Shown: positions 1 through 9,131, counted from the stretch's first letter. The stretch: 64,000 nucleotides of DNA from Mycobacterium saskatchewanense (GCF_010729105.1 NZ_AP022573.1:2604001-2668000), one strand, 5' to 3'. Translations and numbers: made by a program. Notes: a model not told the origin generated them from the letters alone.

Positions 1-1
1 T

Positions 2-34
2 CGTTACCTCGACATCCCGGAGAGCCTTTTATGA
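2..34 (+). CDS. C-terminal tail of an upstream gene (partial)
   Basis: An open frame enters from the window edge and ends RYLDIPESLL at a TGA whose first bases are shared with the ATG of the next gene (ATGA overlap). Such 4-bp overlaps occur at 1176 as well, so this is probably the last gene before fadE13 in the same operon. In M. tuberculosis (from memory) Rv0976c lies there. Too little sequence is present to assign a function. Confidence 0.45.
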   Translation, partial: RYLDIPESLL

Positions 35-1179
35 GCATCTGGACCACACCGGAGCGCGAACAGCTGCGAAAGACCGTGCGCTCCTTCACCGAACGCGAGA
101 TCCTTCCGAACGCCGACGCGTGGGAGCGCGGCGGCGAGCTGCCGCGCGAGTTGCACCGGCGGGCCGGTGCGGCGGGCCTGCTGGGTGCGGGCTTTCCCGA
201 GGCGGTCGGCGGTGGCGGCGGCGACGGCGCGGATTCGGTGATCATCTGTGAGGAAGTGCATCAGGCCGGCGCCCCCGGCGGCGTGTTCGCGTCGCTGTTC
301 ACCTGCGGCATCGCGGTGCCGCACATGATCGCGTCCGGCGATGCGCGGTTGATCAAGGAGTTCGTGCGCCCGACGCTGGCCGGCGACAAGATCGGTGCGC
401 TGGCCATCACCGAGCCCGGCGGCGGCTCGGACGTCGGGCACCTGCGGACGTCGGCCATCCGAGACGGCGACCACTACGTCGTCAACGGCGCCAAGACCTA
501 CATCACGTCCGGGGTGCGCGCTGACTACGTGGTCACCGCCGTGCGCACCGGTGGCCCCGGCGCGGCCGGGGTTTCGCTGCTTGTGGTCGAGAAGGGCACA
601 CCGGGATTCGAGGTCAGCCGCAAGCTGGAGAAGATGGGCTGGCGGTCCTCGGACACCGCGGAGCTGTCGTTCACCGACACGCGTGTGCCGGTGGCCAACC
701 TGGTCGGCGCCGAGAACAGTGGCTTCCTACAGATTGCGCAGGCCTTCGTCTCGGAGCGCATCGGCCTTGCCGCACAGGCATATTCGAGTGCCCAGCGCTG
801 CCTGGACCTGACGGTGCGGTGGTGCCGCGACCGGGAAACCTTTGGGCGACCCCTGATCTCCCGCCAATCGGTGCAGAACACGCTGGCCGAGATGGCGCGC
901 CGCATCGACGTCGCCCGGGTCTACGCGCACCACGTGGTGGAGCGCCAGCTCGCCGGGGAGACGAACCTGATCGCGGAAGTGTGCTTCGCCAAGAACACCG
1001 CCGTCGAGGCCGGCGAGTGGGTGGCCCACCAGGCCGTCCAGCTCTTCGGAGGAATGGGATACATGGCCGAATCCGAAGTCGAACGCCAATACCGGGATAT
1101 GCGGATCCTCGGCATCGGCGGCGGAACCACCGAAATCCTGACCTCTCTGGCAGCCAAAACGTTGGGATTCCAGTCATGA
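31..1179 (+). CDS. fadE13: acyl-CoA dehydrogenase FadE13
   Basis: A 382-residue FAD-dependent acyl-CoA dehydrogenase introducing the alpha-beta double bond into an acyl-CoA. The FAD/substrate signature ALAITEPGGGSD lies near residue 130 and a C-terminal block GGMGYMAESEVERQYRD is present. The usual catalytic Glu of medium-chain enzymes near the C-terminus is Gly here (IGGGTTEIL). Glu242 in SERIGLA instead aligns with the catalytic Glu of isovaleryl-CoA dehydrogenases, suggesting a branched or long-chain substrate (inference). GGAGAG sits 7 bp before the ATG. The gene overlaps its neighbours on both sides by 4 bp, and co-transcription with accD2-accA2-fadE12-echA7 is likely. It corresponds to Rv0975c. 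Confidence 0.88.
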   Translation: MSIWTTPEREQLRKTVRSFTEREILPNADAWERGGELPRELHRRAGAAGLLGAGFPEAVGGGGGDGADSVIICEEVHQAGAPGGVFASLFTCGIAVPHMIASGDARLIKEFVRPTLAGDKIGALAITEPGGGSDVGHLRTSAIRDGDHYVVNGAKTYITSGVRADYVVTAVRTGGPGAAGVSLLVVEKGTPGFEVSRKLEKMGWRSSDTAELSFTDTRVPVANLVGAENSGFLQIAQAFVSERIGLAAQAYSSAQRCLDLTVRWCRDRETFGRPLISRQSVQNTLAEMARRIDVARVYAHHVVERQLAGETNLIAEVCFAKNTAVEAGEWVAHQAVQLFGGMGYMAESEVERQYRDMRILGIGGGTTEILTSLAAKTLGFQS

Positions 1180-2771
1180 CCGCGCTGAAGTCCATCCTCG
1201 ACCCGGCGTCGCCGGCCTACACCGACGCGGCGTCGGCCGCGACCACCCGGCTCGCCGAGATCGGCGCCGAACTCGCCAAGGCACTCGCCGGCGGGGGCCC
1301 CAAGTACGTCGACCGCCATCACGCCCGCGGCAAGCTGACCGCCCGCGAGCGCATCGAGCTGCTCGTCGACCCCGACTCCCCCTTCCTCGAGCTGTGCCCG
1401 CTCGCGGCCTACGGCAGCCAGTTCCAGGTGGGCGCCAGCATCGTCACCGGCATCGGCGCGGTCTGCGGGGTCGAATGCATGATCGTGGCCAACGACCCCA
1501 CGGTCAAGGGCGGCACGAGCAACCCGTGGACGTTGCGGAAGATTCTGCGCGCCAACAAGATCGCCTTCGAGAACCGACTGCCGGTGATCTCGCTGGTGGA
1601 ATCCGGCGGAGCGGACCTGCCCACCCAGAAAGAGGTCTTCATCCCGGGCGGACAGATGTTCCGTGACCTGACGCGGCTCTCGGCGGCGGGAATTCCCACC
1701 GTCGCGCTGGTGTTCGGCAACTCCACCGCCGGCGGTGCCTACGTCCCTGGCATGTCCGACCACGTGGTGATGATCAAGGAGCGCTCGAAGGTGTTCCTGG
1801 CCGGCCCGCCGCTCGTCAAGATGGCCACAGGCGAAGAGTCCGACGACGAGTCCCTGGGCGGCGCCGAAATGCACGCCCGCATCTCGGGTTTGGCCGACTA
1901 CTTCGCGGTCGACGAGCTCGACGCGATCCGCATCGGGCGGCGCATCGTCGCGCGGCTGAACTGGGTCAAGCAGGGACCGGCCCCCGGGCCGGTGGCTGAG
2001 CCGCTGTTCGACGCCGAAGAGCTTATCGGCATCGTGCCGGCCGACCTGCGCATCCCGTTCGACCCGCGGGAGGTTATCGCGCGCATCGTCGACGGCTCCG
2101 AATTCGACGAGTTCAAGCCGATGTACGGCTCGTCGCTGGTCACCGGGTGGGCCCGCCTGCACGGCTATCCGCTGGGCATCCTGGCCAACGCCCGCGGCGT
2201 GCTGTTCAGTGAGGAATCGCAGAAAGCCACCCAATTCATCCAGCTGGCCAACCGCTCCGACACCCCTCTGCTGTTCTTGCACAACACCACCGGCTACATG
2301 GTCGGCAAGGACTACGAGGAGGGCGGCATGATCAAGCACGGGTCGATGATGATCAACGCCGTCTCCAACTCGACCGTCCCGCACCTCTCCCTGCTGATCG
2401 GCGCGTCGTATGGCGCCGGCCATTACGGCATGTGTGGCCGGGCATACGACCCGCGGTTCCTATTCGCCTGGCCCAGCGCGAAATCCGCGGTGATGGGCGG
2501 AGCCCAGCTGGCGGGCGTCCTGTCGATCGTGGCCCGGGCGGCCTCGGAGGCCCGCGGCCAGCAGGTCGACGAGGCGGCCGACGCGGCGATGCGGGCGGCG
2601 GTCGAGGGCCAGATCGAAGCCGAGTCGCTGCCACTGGTCCTGTCCGGGATGCTCTACGACGACGGGGTGATCGACCCGCGCGACACCCGCACCGTGCTGG
2701 GAATGTGCCTGTCCGCCATCGCGAATGGCCCGATCAAGGGGACGTCGAACTTCGGCGTCTTCCGGATGTGA
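1176..2771 (+). CDS. accD2: acyl-CoA carboxylase beta subunit (carboxyltransferase) AccD2
   Basis: A 531-residue carboxyltransferase that moves CO2 from carboxybiotin onto an acyl-CoA. Crotonase-fold motifs are visible: GGAYVPGMSDH in the N-half and GASYGAGHYGMCGRAYDPRF in the C-half, the latter typical of methylcrotonyl/geranyl-CoA carboxylase beta subunits. The open frame extends far upstream inside fadE13, but the ATG at 1176 overlaps the fadE13 stop (ATGA) and gives the expected MTALKSILDP N-terminus. It pairs with the adjacent accA2. With two acyl-CoA dehydrogenases and an enoyl-CoA hydratase around it, the context resembles a branched-chain or isoprenoid acyl-CoA breakdown cluster. The true substrate of AccA2-D2 is not known to me. 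Confidence 0.88.
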   Translation: MTALKSILDPASPAYTDAASAATTRLAEIGAELAKALAGGGPKYVDRHHARGKLTARERIELLVDPDSPFLELCPLAAYGSQFQVGASIVTGIGAVCGVECMIVANDPTVKGGTSNPWTLRKILRANKIAFENRLPVISLVESGGADLPTQKEVFIPGGQMFRDLTRLSAAGIPTVALVFGNSTAGGAYVPGMSDHVVMIKERSKVFLAGPPLVKMATGEESDDESLGGAEMHARISGLADYFAVDELDAIRIGRRIVARLNWVKQGPAPGPVAEPLFDAEELIGIVPADLRIPFDPREVIARIVDGSEFDEFKPMYGSSLVTGWARLHGYPLGILANARGVLFSEESQKATQFIQLANRSDTPLLFLHNTTGYMVGKDYEEGGMIKHGSMMINAVSNSTVPHLSLLIGASYGAGHYGMCGRAYDPRFLFAWPSAKSAVMGGAQLAGVLSIVARAASEARGQQVDEAADAAMRAAVEGQIEAESLPLVLSGMLYDDGVIDPRDTRTVLGMCLSAIANGPIKGTSNFGVFRM

Positions 2772-2776
2772 GTCCC

Positions 2777-4744
2777 ATGGTCACACGAGTGCTGGTAGCC
2801 AACCGCGGGGAGATCGCCCGGCGGGTGTTCGCGACGTGCCGCCGGTTGGGACTGGGCACCGTCGCCGTCTACACCGACCCTGACGCCGGCGCGCCGCACG
2901 TCGCCGAGGCGGACGCCCGCGTGCGGCTGCCGCAGACGAACGACTATCTCAACGCCGAGGCCGTCATCGCGGCGGCACGCGCGGCCGGCGCCGACGCGGT
3001 GCACCCCGGTTACGGATTCCTCTCCGAGAACGCTCAATTCGCGGCCGCCGTGCAGGACGCCGGCCTGGTCTGGGTCGGACCGCCGGTGGACGCGGTGCGG
3101 GCGATGGGCTCGAAGATCGAGTCGAAGAAGCTGATGGCCGCCGCCGGGGTGCCGGTGCTCGACGAACTCGACCCCGACTCGGTCACCGAGGCGCAACTCC
3201 CGGTGCTGGTCAAGGCGTCCGCTGGGGGCGGCGGGCGCGGGATGCGGGTGGTCCGCGAATTGTCCGCACTGCCGGGCGAAGTCGCGGCGGCGCGGCGCGA
3301 GGCGCAGTCCGCCTTCGGCGACCCGACGGTGTTTTGCGAGCGCTACCTGCCCACCGGCCACCACGTCGAGGTGCAGGTCATGGCCGACGCCCACGGGACG
3401 GTGTGGGCGGTCGGCGAACGCGAGTGCTCCATTCAGCGGCGCCACCAGAAGATCATCGAGGAGGCGCCCTCCCCGCTGGTCGAGCGGATACCGGGCATGC
3501 GGGACAAGCTGTTCGACGCGGCGCGGCTGGCGGCCGCCGCAATCGGCTACGCCGGCGCCGGGACGGTCGAGTTCCTGGCCGACGACGCGGGCGAGTTCTA
3601 CTTCCTGGAGATGAACACCCGGCTGCAGGTCGAGCATCCGGTGACCGAGGAGACTAGCGGGCTCGACCTCGTAGAGCTGCAGCTCGCGGTCGCCGACGGT
3701 GACCGGCTCGGTCCCGAACCGCCCGTCGCGCAAGGGCATTCGATCGAAGCCCGACTCTACGCCGAGGATCCCGCACAAGGCTGGCAACCGCAGGCCGGTC
3801 CGGTGCACCGGATCGACATCCCCTCGGTGCGCACGCAATTCGGCACGCTGGGACACCGGACCGGGATCCGGCTGGACTCCGGGGTGGTCGACGGGTTCGC
3901 CGTGTCGATTCACTACGACCCGATGCTGGCCAAGGTCATCTCGTACGCGCCGACGCGCCGCCAGTCGGCGCTGGTGCTGGCCGACGCGCTCGCCCGCGCC
4001 CAGTTGCACGGCGTGCGCACCAACCGCGAGCTGCTGGTGAACGTGCTGCGCCACCCCGCGTTTCTCGACGGCGCGACCGACACCGCGTTCTTCGACACGC
4101 ATGGCCTGGCCGCGCTGGCGGCGCCGCTGGCCGACGCCGCCGTCGTCCGGCTATCGGCGATCGCCGCCGCGCTCGCCGACGCGGCGCACAATCGCGCGAC
4201 GGCCAAGACCTTCGGCTCCCTGCCCAGCGGCTGGCGCAACCTGGCGTCCGGTTACCAGGTGAAGACCTACCGCGACGAGGAAGGCACCGAGCACCGGGTC
4301 GAATACCGATTCACCCGAGCGGGTTTGGAAATGCCCGGCGACGAAGCGGTGCAACTCCTCTCCTCCGCGCCCGACGAGGTGGTCCTCGCCGGCGCTGGTG
4401 GGGTGGCCCATCGCTTCGGCGTCGCGCGATACGGTACCGACGTCTACGTCGACTCGGCCCGTGGGCCCGTGCGCCTGGTCGCGCTGCCGCGCTTCCCCGA
4501 GCCGGGCTCCACCGTCGAGCGCGGGTCCCTCATTGCGCCCATGCCCGGCAACGTCATCCGGCTCGGCGCGGAGGTGGGCGAGACGGTGCGCGCCGGCCAG
4601 CCGCTGATCTGGCTGGAGGCGATGAAGATGGAACACACCATCACCGCACCGTCCGACGGCGTGCTCGCCGAGCTCAACGTCCGGACCGGTCAGCAAGTGG
4701 AAGTCGGCACAATCCTGGCACGGGTCGACGCGCCGGAAGCGTAA
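2777..4744 (+). CDS. accA2: biotin-dependent acyl-CoA carboxylase alpha subunit AccA2
   Basis: A 655-residue protein joining a biotin carboxylase (about residues 1-450) and a C-terminal biotin carboxyl carrier domain. The ATP-grasp glycine loop KASAGGGGRGMR, the EMNTRLQVEHPVTE block and the biotinylation motif EAMKMEH with Lys617 as acceptor are all present. It carboxylates biotin with ATP and bicarbonate and hands CO2 to AccD2. The chosen ATG is 5 bp past the accD2 stop and gives the canonical VTRVLVANRGEIARR start; the longer frame upstream lies inside accD2. Corresponds to Rv0973c. Confidence 0.88.
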   Translation: MVTRVLVANRGEIARRVFATCRRLGLGTVAVYTDPDAGAPHVAEADARVRLPQTNDYLNAEAVIAAARAAGADAVHPGYGFLSENAQFAAAVQDAGLVWVGPPVDAVRAMGSKIESKKLMAAAGVPVLDELDPDSVTEAQLPVLVKASAGGGGRGMRVVRELSALPGEVAAARREAQSAFGDPTVFCERYLPTGHHVEVQVMADAHGTVWAVGERECSIQRRHQKIIEEAPSPLVERIPGMRDKLFDAARLAAAAIGYAGAGTVEFLADDAGEFYFLEMNTRLQVEHPVTEETSGLDLVELQLAVADGDRLGPEPPVAQGHSIEARLYAEDPAQGWQPQAGPVHRIDIPSVRTQFGTLGHRTGIRLDSGVVDGFAVSIHYDPMLAKVISYAPTRRQSALVLADALARAQLHGVRTNRELLVNVLRHPAFLDGATDTAFFDTHGLAALAAPLADAAVVRLSAIAAALADAAHNRATAKTFGSLPSGWRNLASGYQVKTYRDEEGTEHRVEYRFTRAGLEMPGDEAVQLLSSAPDEVVLAGAGGVAHRFGVARYGTDVYVDSARGPVRLVALPRFPEPGSTVERGSLIAPMPGNVIRLGAEVGETVRAGQPLIWLEAMKMEHTITAPSDGVLAELNVRTGQQVEVGTILARVDAPEA

Positions 4745-4754
4745 GGAGATCAAC

Positions 4755-5921
4755 ATGACCGAAACCAGCTTCATCGAGAACGAGGACCGCCGGGCGCTGC
4801 GCAAAGCGGTCTCCGAATGGGCGGCCAACTACGGGCAGGACTACTACCTGCGGAAGGCGCGCGCACAGGAACACACCACCGAATTGTGGTCGGAGGCGGG
4901 CAAGCTCGGCTTCCTCGGGGTCAATCTGCCCGAGGAATACGGCGGCGGCGGGGCCGGCATGTACGAGCTGTCCCTGGTGATGGAGGAGATGGCCGCCGCG
5001 GGCAGCGCGCTGCTGCTCATGGTGGTGTCTCCCGCCATCAATGGCACCATCATCAGCAAGTTCGGCACCGACGAGCAGAAGAGGCGCTGGCTGCCCGGGA
5101 TCGCCGACGGCTCCCTGACGATGGCGTTCGCCATCACCGAGCCGGATGCCGGTTCCAACTCGCACAAGATCACCACCACCGCGCGCCGCGACGGCGCCGA
5201 CTGGATCCTCAAGGGGCAGAAGGTCTACATCTCCGGCATCGACCAGGCGCAGGCGGTGTTGGTGGTAGCGCGCACCGAGGAGGCCAAGACCGGCAAGCTG
5301 CGGCCCGCGTTGTTCGTGGTGCCCACCGACGCGCCGGGCTTCACCTACACCGCGATCGACATGGAGCTGATCAGCCCGGAGCGCCAATTCCAGGTGTTCC
5401 TCGACGACGTCCGCCTGCCCGCCGACGCGCTCGTCGGGGCGCAGGACGCCGCGATCGCGCAGCTGTTCGCCGGGCTCAACCCCGAACGCATCATGGGAGC
5501 CGCCAGCTCGGTCGGCATGGGCCGCTTCGCCCTCAACAAGGCCGCCGACTACGTCAAGACCCGCCAGGTGTGGGGTACGCCCATCGGCGCGCACCAGGGC
5601 CTGTCGCACCCGCTCGCTCAGTGCCACATCGAAGTGGAACTCGCCAAGTTGATGATGCAGAAGGCCGCGACGCTCTACGACAGCGGCGACGACGCGGGCG
5701 CGGCCGAGGCGGCGAACATGGCCAAGTACGCCGCCGCCGAGGCGGCTACCCGATCGGTGGACCAGGCCGTGCAGTCGATGGGCGGCAACGGGCTGACCAA
5801 GGAGTACGGCGTGGCCGCGATGCTGACCTCGGCCCGGCTGGGGCGGATCGCCCCAGTGAGCCGTGAGATGGTGCTGAACTTCGTGGCGCAGACGTCGCTG
5901 GGCCTGCCCCGGAGCTACTGA
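4755..5921 (+). CDS. fadE12: acyl-CoA dehydrogenase FadE12
   Basis: A 388-residue acyl-CoA dehydrogenase, the second in the operon. The FAD-binding signature AFAITEPDAGSNSHK lies near residue 130. LNPERIMGAAS (Glu244) occupies the same place as Glu242 of FadE13 and is the probable catalytic base. The C-terminal half has the QVWGTPIGAHQGLSHPLA motif of this subfamily. A strong AAGGAG (4743-4748) overlaps the accA2 stop, six bases before the ATG. It probably catalyses another alpha-beta dehydrogenation in the same pathway. Corresponds to Rv0972c. Confidence 0.88.
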   Translation: MTETSFIENEDRRALRKAVSEWAANYGQDYYLRKARAQEHTTELWSEAGKLGFLGVNLPEEYGGGGAGMYELSLVMEEMAAAGSALLLMVVSPAINGTIISKFGTDEQKRRWLPGIADGSLTMAFAITEPDAGSNSHKITTTARRDGADWILKGQKVYISGIDQAQAVLVVARTEEAKTGKLRPALFVVPTDAPGFTYTAIDMELISPERQFQVFLDDVRLPADALVGAQDAAIAQLFAGLNPERIMGAASSVGMGRFALNKAADYVKTRQVWGTPIGAHQGLSHPLAQCHIEVELAKLMMQKAATLYDSGDDAGAAEAANMAKYAAAEAATRSVDQAVQSMGGNGLTKEYGVAAMLTSARLGRIAPVSREMVLNFVAQTSLGLPRSY

Positions 5922-5930
5922 GCCCTCGCG

Positions 5931-6824
5931 ATGGACACCCTCGTCGAATACGCCGGCCCGGCCGAAACCAAGGGCCCGTTCGCCCGCCTGACCCTGAATT
6001 CACCGCACAACCGCAACGCGCTGTCCACCGTGCTGGTCAACCAGCTCCACCAGGGGCTGCGCGACGCCGCGGCGGATCCGGCCGCCCGGATGGTCGTGCT
6101 CGGACACGCCGGCGGCACGTTCTGCGCCGGTGCTGACCTGAGCGAGGCCAGCAGTGGCGATCGCGAGGGCGGCGGAGCCGGCCGAAGCGGGTCGCCACCA
6201 TCGGCTCGTGGCGATCGCGAGGGCGGCGGAGCCGGCCGAAGCGGGTCGCCACCATCCGGGTACGACACTGCCGCCGCCCGGGCTCGTGAACTCACGGCGC
6301 TGCTGCGTGCGATCGTCTCGTCGCCGCTGCCGGTGATCGCCGCCGTCGACGGCCACGTGCGCGCGGGCGGGTTCGGTCTGGTCGGCGCCTGCGACATCGC
6401 GATCGCCGGTCCACGCAGCACGTTCGCGCTGACTGAGGCCCGGATCGGCGTCGCGCCGGCCATCATCTCGCTGACGCTCCTACCGAAGATGTCGGCGCGA
6501 GCGGCCGCCCGCTACTACCTGACCGGCGAGACGTTCGACGCCGGTCGGGCGGCGGAGATCGGACTGGTGACGATGGCCGTCGATGACGTCGACGCCGCGG
6601 TGCAGAGCGTCGTCGCCGACGTGGGCCGCGGTTCGCCGCAGGGCCTCGCGGCGTCGAAGGCGCTGACCACCGCGGCGATGCTAGAGGGGTTCGACCGCGA
6701 CGCCGAACGGCTCACCGAGGAGTCGGCACGGTTGTTCGTATCCGACGAAGCGCGCGAGGGCATGCTGGCTTTTCTGCAGAAGCGGAGACCGAGCTGGGCT
6801 CCCGCTGACGGTGGCGCCAATTAG
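5931..6824 (+). CDS. echA7: enoyl-CoA hydratase EchA7 with an inserted repeat
   Basis: A crotonase-fold enoyl-CoA hydratase/isomerase of 297 residues. Oxyanion-hole segments TFCAGADLSE and HVRAGGFGLVGACD and the ALTEARIGVAPA block are present. It is longer than the roughly 260 residues usual for the family because about 36 residues at positions 75-110, two copies of GDREGGGAGRSGSPPS, sit directly after GADLSE. They are encoded by a duplicated palindromic DNA repeat (6154-6256) whose 54-bp period keeps frame. Downstream sequence is intact, so the protein may still fold with an enlarged loop, but activity is uncertain. Last gene of the operon; Rv0971c counterpart. Confidence 0.85.
   Translation: MDTLVEYAGPAETKGPFARLTLNSPHNRNALSTVLVNQLHQGLRDAAADPAARMVVLGHAGGTFCAGADLSEASSGDREGGGAGRSGSPPSARGDREGGGAGRSGSPPSGYDTAAARARELTALLRAIVSSPLPVIAAVDGHVRAGGFGLVGACDIAIAGPRSTFALTEARIGVAPAIISLTLLPKMSARAAARYYLTGETFDAGRAAEIGLVTMAVDDVDAAVQSVVADVGRGSPQGLAASKALTTAAMLEGFDRDAERLTEESARLFVSDEAREGMLAFLQKRRPSWAPADGGAN
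6154..6256. repeat. two 49-bp palindromic repeat units inside echA7
   Basis: Two identical 49-bp units (6154-6202 and 6208-6256) are separated by 5 bp, giving a 54-bp period. Each begins GTGGCGA and closes near its 3' end with TCGCCAC, so each can fold as a hairpin. A 13-bp match to the unit's 5' end recurs on the minus strand at 19966-19978 in an intergenic gap, pointing to a dispersed repeat family. Confidence 0.8.
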
Positions 6825-6865
6825 CGGTCCGGCCATGCGACATGATTGCGATTTAGCCAACCCTC

Positions 6866-6893
6866 TTGCAGCGCTACCCGGACGTCGTACGCT
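6866..6893 (+). promoter_or_regulatory. candidate promoter for the DUF1707 gene
   Basis: TTGCAG (6866-6871) and TACGCT (6888-6893) are spaced by 16 bp, resembling a housekeeping -35/-10 pair. The expected transcription start falls at about 6900, right at the ATG of the next gene, implying a leaderless or nearly leaderless mRNA and arguing against the in-frame TTG at 6866 as the start. Confidence 0.45.
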
Positions 6894-6901
6894 CGTGGGT
6901 G

Positions 6902-7504
6902 ATGAGCAACTCAGCGCAGCGCGACACGAAGGACGTGCGTGACGAACCGTCGCGGGCGGCCGACACCGATCGCATCCAGCTTGCGCAATTGCTGGCGTAC
7001 GCCGCCGAGCAGGGCCGCCTGCAGCTCAAGGATTACGAGGACCGCCTGACCAAGGCGTACGCGGCGACGACCTATGAGGAACTCGACCAGCTTCGCGCCG
7101 ACCTGCCGGGCGCCCCGATCAGCCCTCGCCGAGGCGGCACTCCCAATCCGGCGCCGTCCACGCTGCTGCTTGCCATCCTGAGCGGGTTCGAGCGGCGTGG
7201 CCGCTGGAACGTGCCCAAGAAGCTGACCACGTTCACCCTGTGGGGCAGCGGCGTGCTGGACCTGCGCTATGCCGACTTCACCTCGACTGACGTCGACATC
7301 CATGCGATCTCGATCATGGGCGTTCAGAACATCCTGCTGCCGCCCGAGGTCAACATCGAGATCGACGGCCGCGGCGTCATGGGCGGCTTTGACCACGACG
7401 TCCTGGGACATGGCACGCCGGGCGCGCCGAAGGTGAGGATCCGCGGCTGGTCCCTCTGGGGCGGCGTGGGCATTAAGCGGCGCGCCCGCAGGTCTCGCAG
7501 CTGA
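6902..7504 (+). CDS. DUF1707 domain protein (Rv0966c-like)
   Basis: A 200-residue protein. The N-terminal 60-70 residues form a DUF1707/SHOCT-like helical domain (DRIQLAQLLAYAAEQGRLQLKDYEDRL). The C-terminal half is beta-rich (LWGSGVLDLRYADFTSTDVDIHAI), resembling cell-wall-active antibiotic response proteins. No signal peptide or clear membrane segment is visible. The start at 6902 gives 200 residues, matching what I remember for Rv0966c. It is monocistronic and ends one base before the convergent reductase gene. Molecular function unknown; envelope-stress response is only an inference from the domain type. Confidence 0.75.
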   Translation: MSNSAQRDTKDVRDEPSRAADTDRIQLAQLLAYAAEQGRLQLKDYEDRLTKAYAATTYEELDQLRADLPGAPISPRRGGTPNPAPSTLLLAILSGFERRGRWNVPKKLTTFTLWGSGVLDLRYADFTSTDVDIHAISIMGVQNILLPPEVNIEIDGRGVMGGFDHDVLGHGTPGAPKVRIRGWSLWGGVGIKRRARRSRS

Positions 7505-7505
7505 G

Positions 7506-8354
7506 TCAGTCCGGCACGTAGTCGAACGTGTCCGGGTTGGGACCGTTGCGGCCCGACTCACCCTTGTCGAGCGCCGAGATGGCGTCCATGTCGGAGCCGT
7601 CCAACTCGAAGTCGAACAGCTCGAAATTGGCCTTCACCCGTTCCGGCGTCACCGACTTGGGAAAGACGATGTCGCCGCGCTGGATGTGCCAGCGCAAGAC
7701 GATTTGCGCCGCCGATTTGCCGCGGGCCTCGGCGATGCGGGTGATGACCGGATCGTCGAGCACCTTGCCCTGTGCGATCGGCGACCACGCCTCGGTGGCG
7801 ATGCCGTGTTCGCGTCCGTAGGCGCGGACGTCCTCGTTGGTGAAGTACGGGTGCACCTCGATCTGGTTCACCGATGGGACCGTGTCCGTCTCGTCGGCGA
7901 GCCGGTCGAGGTGTGCGGGCTGGAAATTGGAGACTCCGATGCTGCGCGCGCGTCCGTCTTTGGCGAACTCTTCCAGCACTTTCCACGTCGACACGAAATC
8001 CCCGTCGTAGAGCGTGGGCAGCGGCCAGTGGATGAGGAACAGGTCGACATAGTCGGAGCCCAGCGCCTTCAGCGTTCCGTCGAAGGCGCGGCGGGCGTCG
8101 TCCGGTTTGTGGAAGCCGTTGTTGAGCTTGCTGGTGATGAACACCTCGCCGCGGTCGAGGCCGGCGTCGCGGATGCCCTGGCCGACTTCCTTTTCGTTGC
8201 CGTACATCTCGGCGGTGTCGATGTGGCGGTATCCGATGTCGAGCGCGGTCTTGACGGCCGCGGCGGTCTCGGCGGGTTTGATCTGGAACACGCCGAATCC
8301 GAGCTGCGGAATGGCGACACCATCATTGAGTTCGATCGTTGGAACCTTGGCCAT
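7506..8354 (-). CDS. aldo/keto reductase
   Basis: A 282-residue NADPH-dependent aldo/keto reductase, a cytoplasmic TIM barrel of the 2,5-diketo-gluconate reductase type. The catalytic tetrad is recognisable: Asp and Tyr in HIDTAEMYGNE, Lys in TSKLNN and His in LIHWP. The cofactor-binding C-terminus has FPKSVTPERVKANFE. A strong AAGGAGGA lies about 5 bp before the ATG. The gene converges on the DUF1707 gene. The natural carbonyl substrate cannot be read from the sequence; detoxification of reactive aldehydes is a common role in mycobacteria. Confidence 0.85.
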   Translation of the reverse strand: MAKVPTIELNDGVAIPQLGFGVFQIKPAETAAAVKTALDIGYRHIDTAEMYGNEKEVGQGIRDAGLDRGEVFITSKLNNGFHKPDDARRAFDGTLKALGSDYVDLFLIHWPLPTLYDGDFVSTWKVLEEFAKDGRARSIGVSNFQPAHLDRLADETDTVPSVNQIEVHPYFTNEDVRAYGREHGIATEAWSPIAQGKVLDDPVITRIAEARGKSAAQIVLRWHIQRGDIVFPKSVTPERVKANFELFDFELDGSDMDAISALDKGESGRNGPNPDTFDYVPD

Positions 8355-8411
8355 GCGTTTCCTCCTTCGTGAATCCGTGTACCCGGCCAGCCGGGCTCCT
8401 ACCCCCCGCGA

Positions 8412-9131
8412 TCAGATCGCCGATTCCGATGCGTTGCGACCAGAACGCCGCTCGTCCGGATCCAGCAACAGAAACGCGATTCCGGCCGCGGCGGCGGCGA
8501 CGCCCTGCGCGGCAACATATATCCACAACGCGGGCCAGGCGATTATTCCCATGGCCACCGCGGCGACCGTCACCGCCGGGTTGAACAAACCCCCCGAGAT
8601 GCCGCCGACCGCGAACACCCCTGACACCACAGTGAACCCGATCGCCAGCCCGAAGTACGAGTTGCCCCGATCGCGGCTGCGCGTCGCCACGTTGAGTACC
8701 ACATAGCAAAGAGCGAACGTGAACAGCGCTTCCACCACGAAGACGGCGGCCGGCCGGTGTGCTGGAGCGCCGGCATGGACCGGTCCGACGATCCAGCGCA
8801 CGACCGCGGCGGCGACCACCCCGGCGACGCATTGCGCAATCCAGTATCCGGCGGCGTCGCGCGCGCCGATCCCGCGCCGCACCAAGACCGCCAGCGTCAC
8901 CGCCGGGTTGTAGTGACCGCCGGAGATGTGACCCCCGGCGTAGACCATCACCATGAGCACCGCACCGATCGCCAGCGGGGCGAGCGTGCTCCCGCTGCCG
9001 GCCGCGGCGCCGCAGGTGAAGACCAAGAAGAATGTGCCGATCGCCTCGACGGCAAACTTGGCGCCCGGACGGGGGTCGCGAGCGGCGGCTGACCCGGCCG
9101 CGGCCGGTTGCTGTGAGTCGAGCGCGTGCAT
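8412..9131 (-). CDS. aquaporin (MIP family)
   Basis: A six-helix membrane channel of the major intrinsic protein family with two half-helices carrying NPA boxes, HYNPAVT and LFNPAVT. The AIGTFFLVFTCGAA first helix is typical of AqpZ-type water channels. I place the start at an ATG giving about 239 residues; an in-frame TTG at 9206 would add 25 residues without membrane character. It lies 57 bp upstream of the reductase gene on the same strand and could be co-transcribed. Water versus small-solute selectivity cannot be decided by eye. Confidence 0.82.
   Translation of the reverse strand: MHALDSQQPAAAGSAAARDPRPGAKFAVEAIGTFFLVFTCGAAAGSGSTLAPLAIGAVLMVMVYAGGHISGGHYNPAVTLAVLVRRGIGARDAAGYWIAQCVAGVVAAAVVRWIVGPVHAGAPAHRPAAVFVVEALFTFALCYVVLNVATRSRDRGNSYFGLAIGFTVVSGVFAVGGISGGLFNPAVTVAAVAMGIIAWPALWIYVAAQGVAAAAAGIAFLLLDPDERRSGRNASESAI

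Noticed and set aside
921..4102. Long open frames on the minus strand opposite accD2 and accA2
   Set aside because: They mirror the plus-strand genes in high-GC codon phase, lack recognisable domains and ribosome sites, and are covered by clear enzyme genes.
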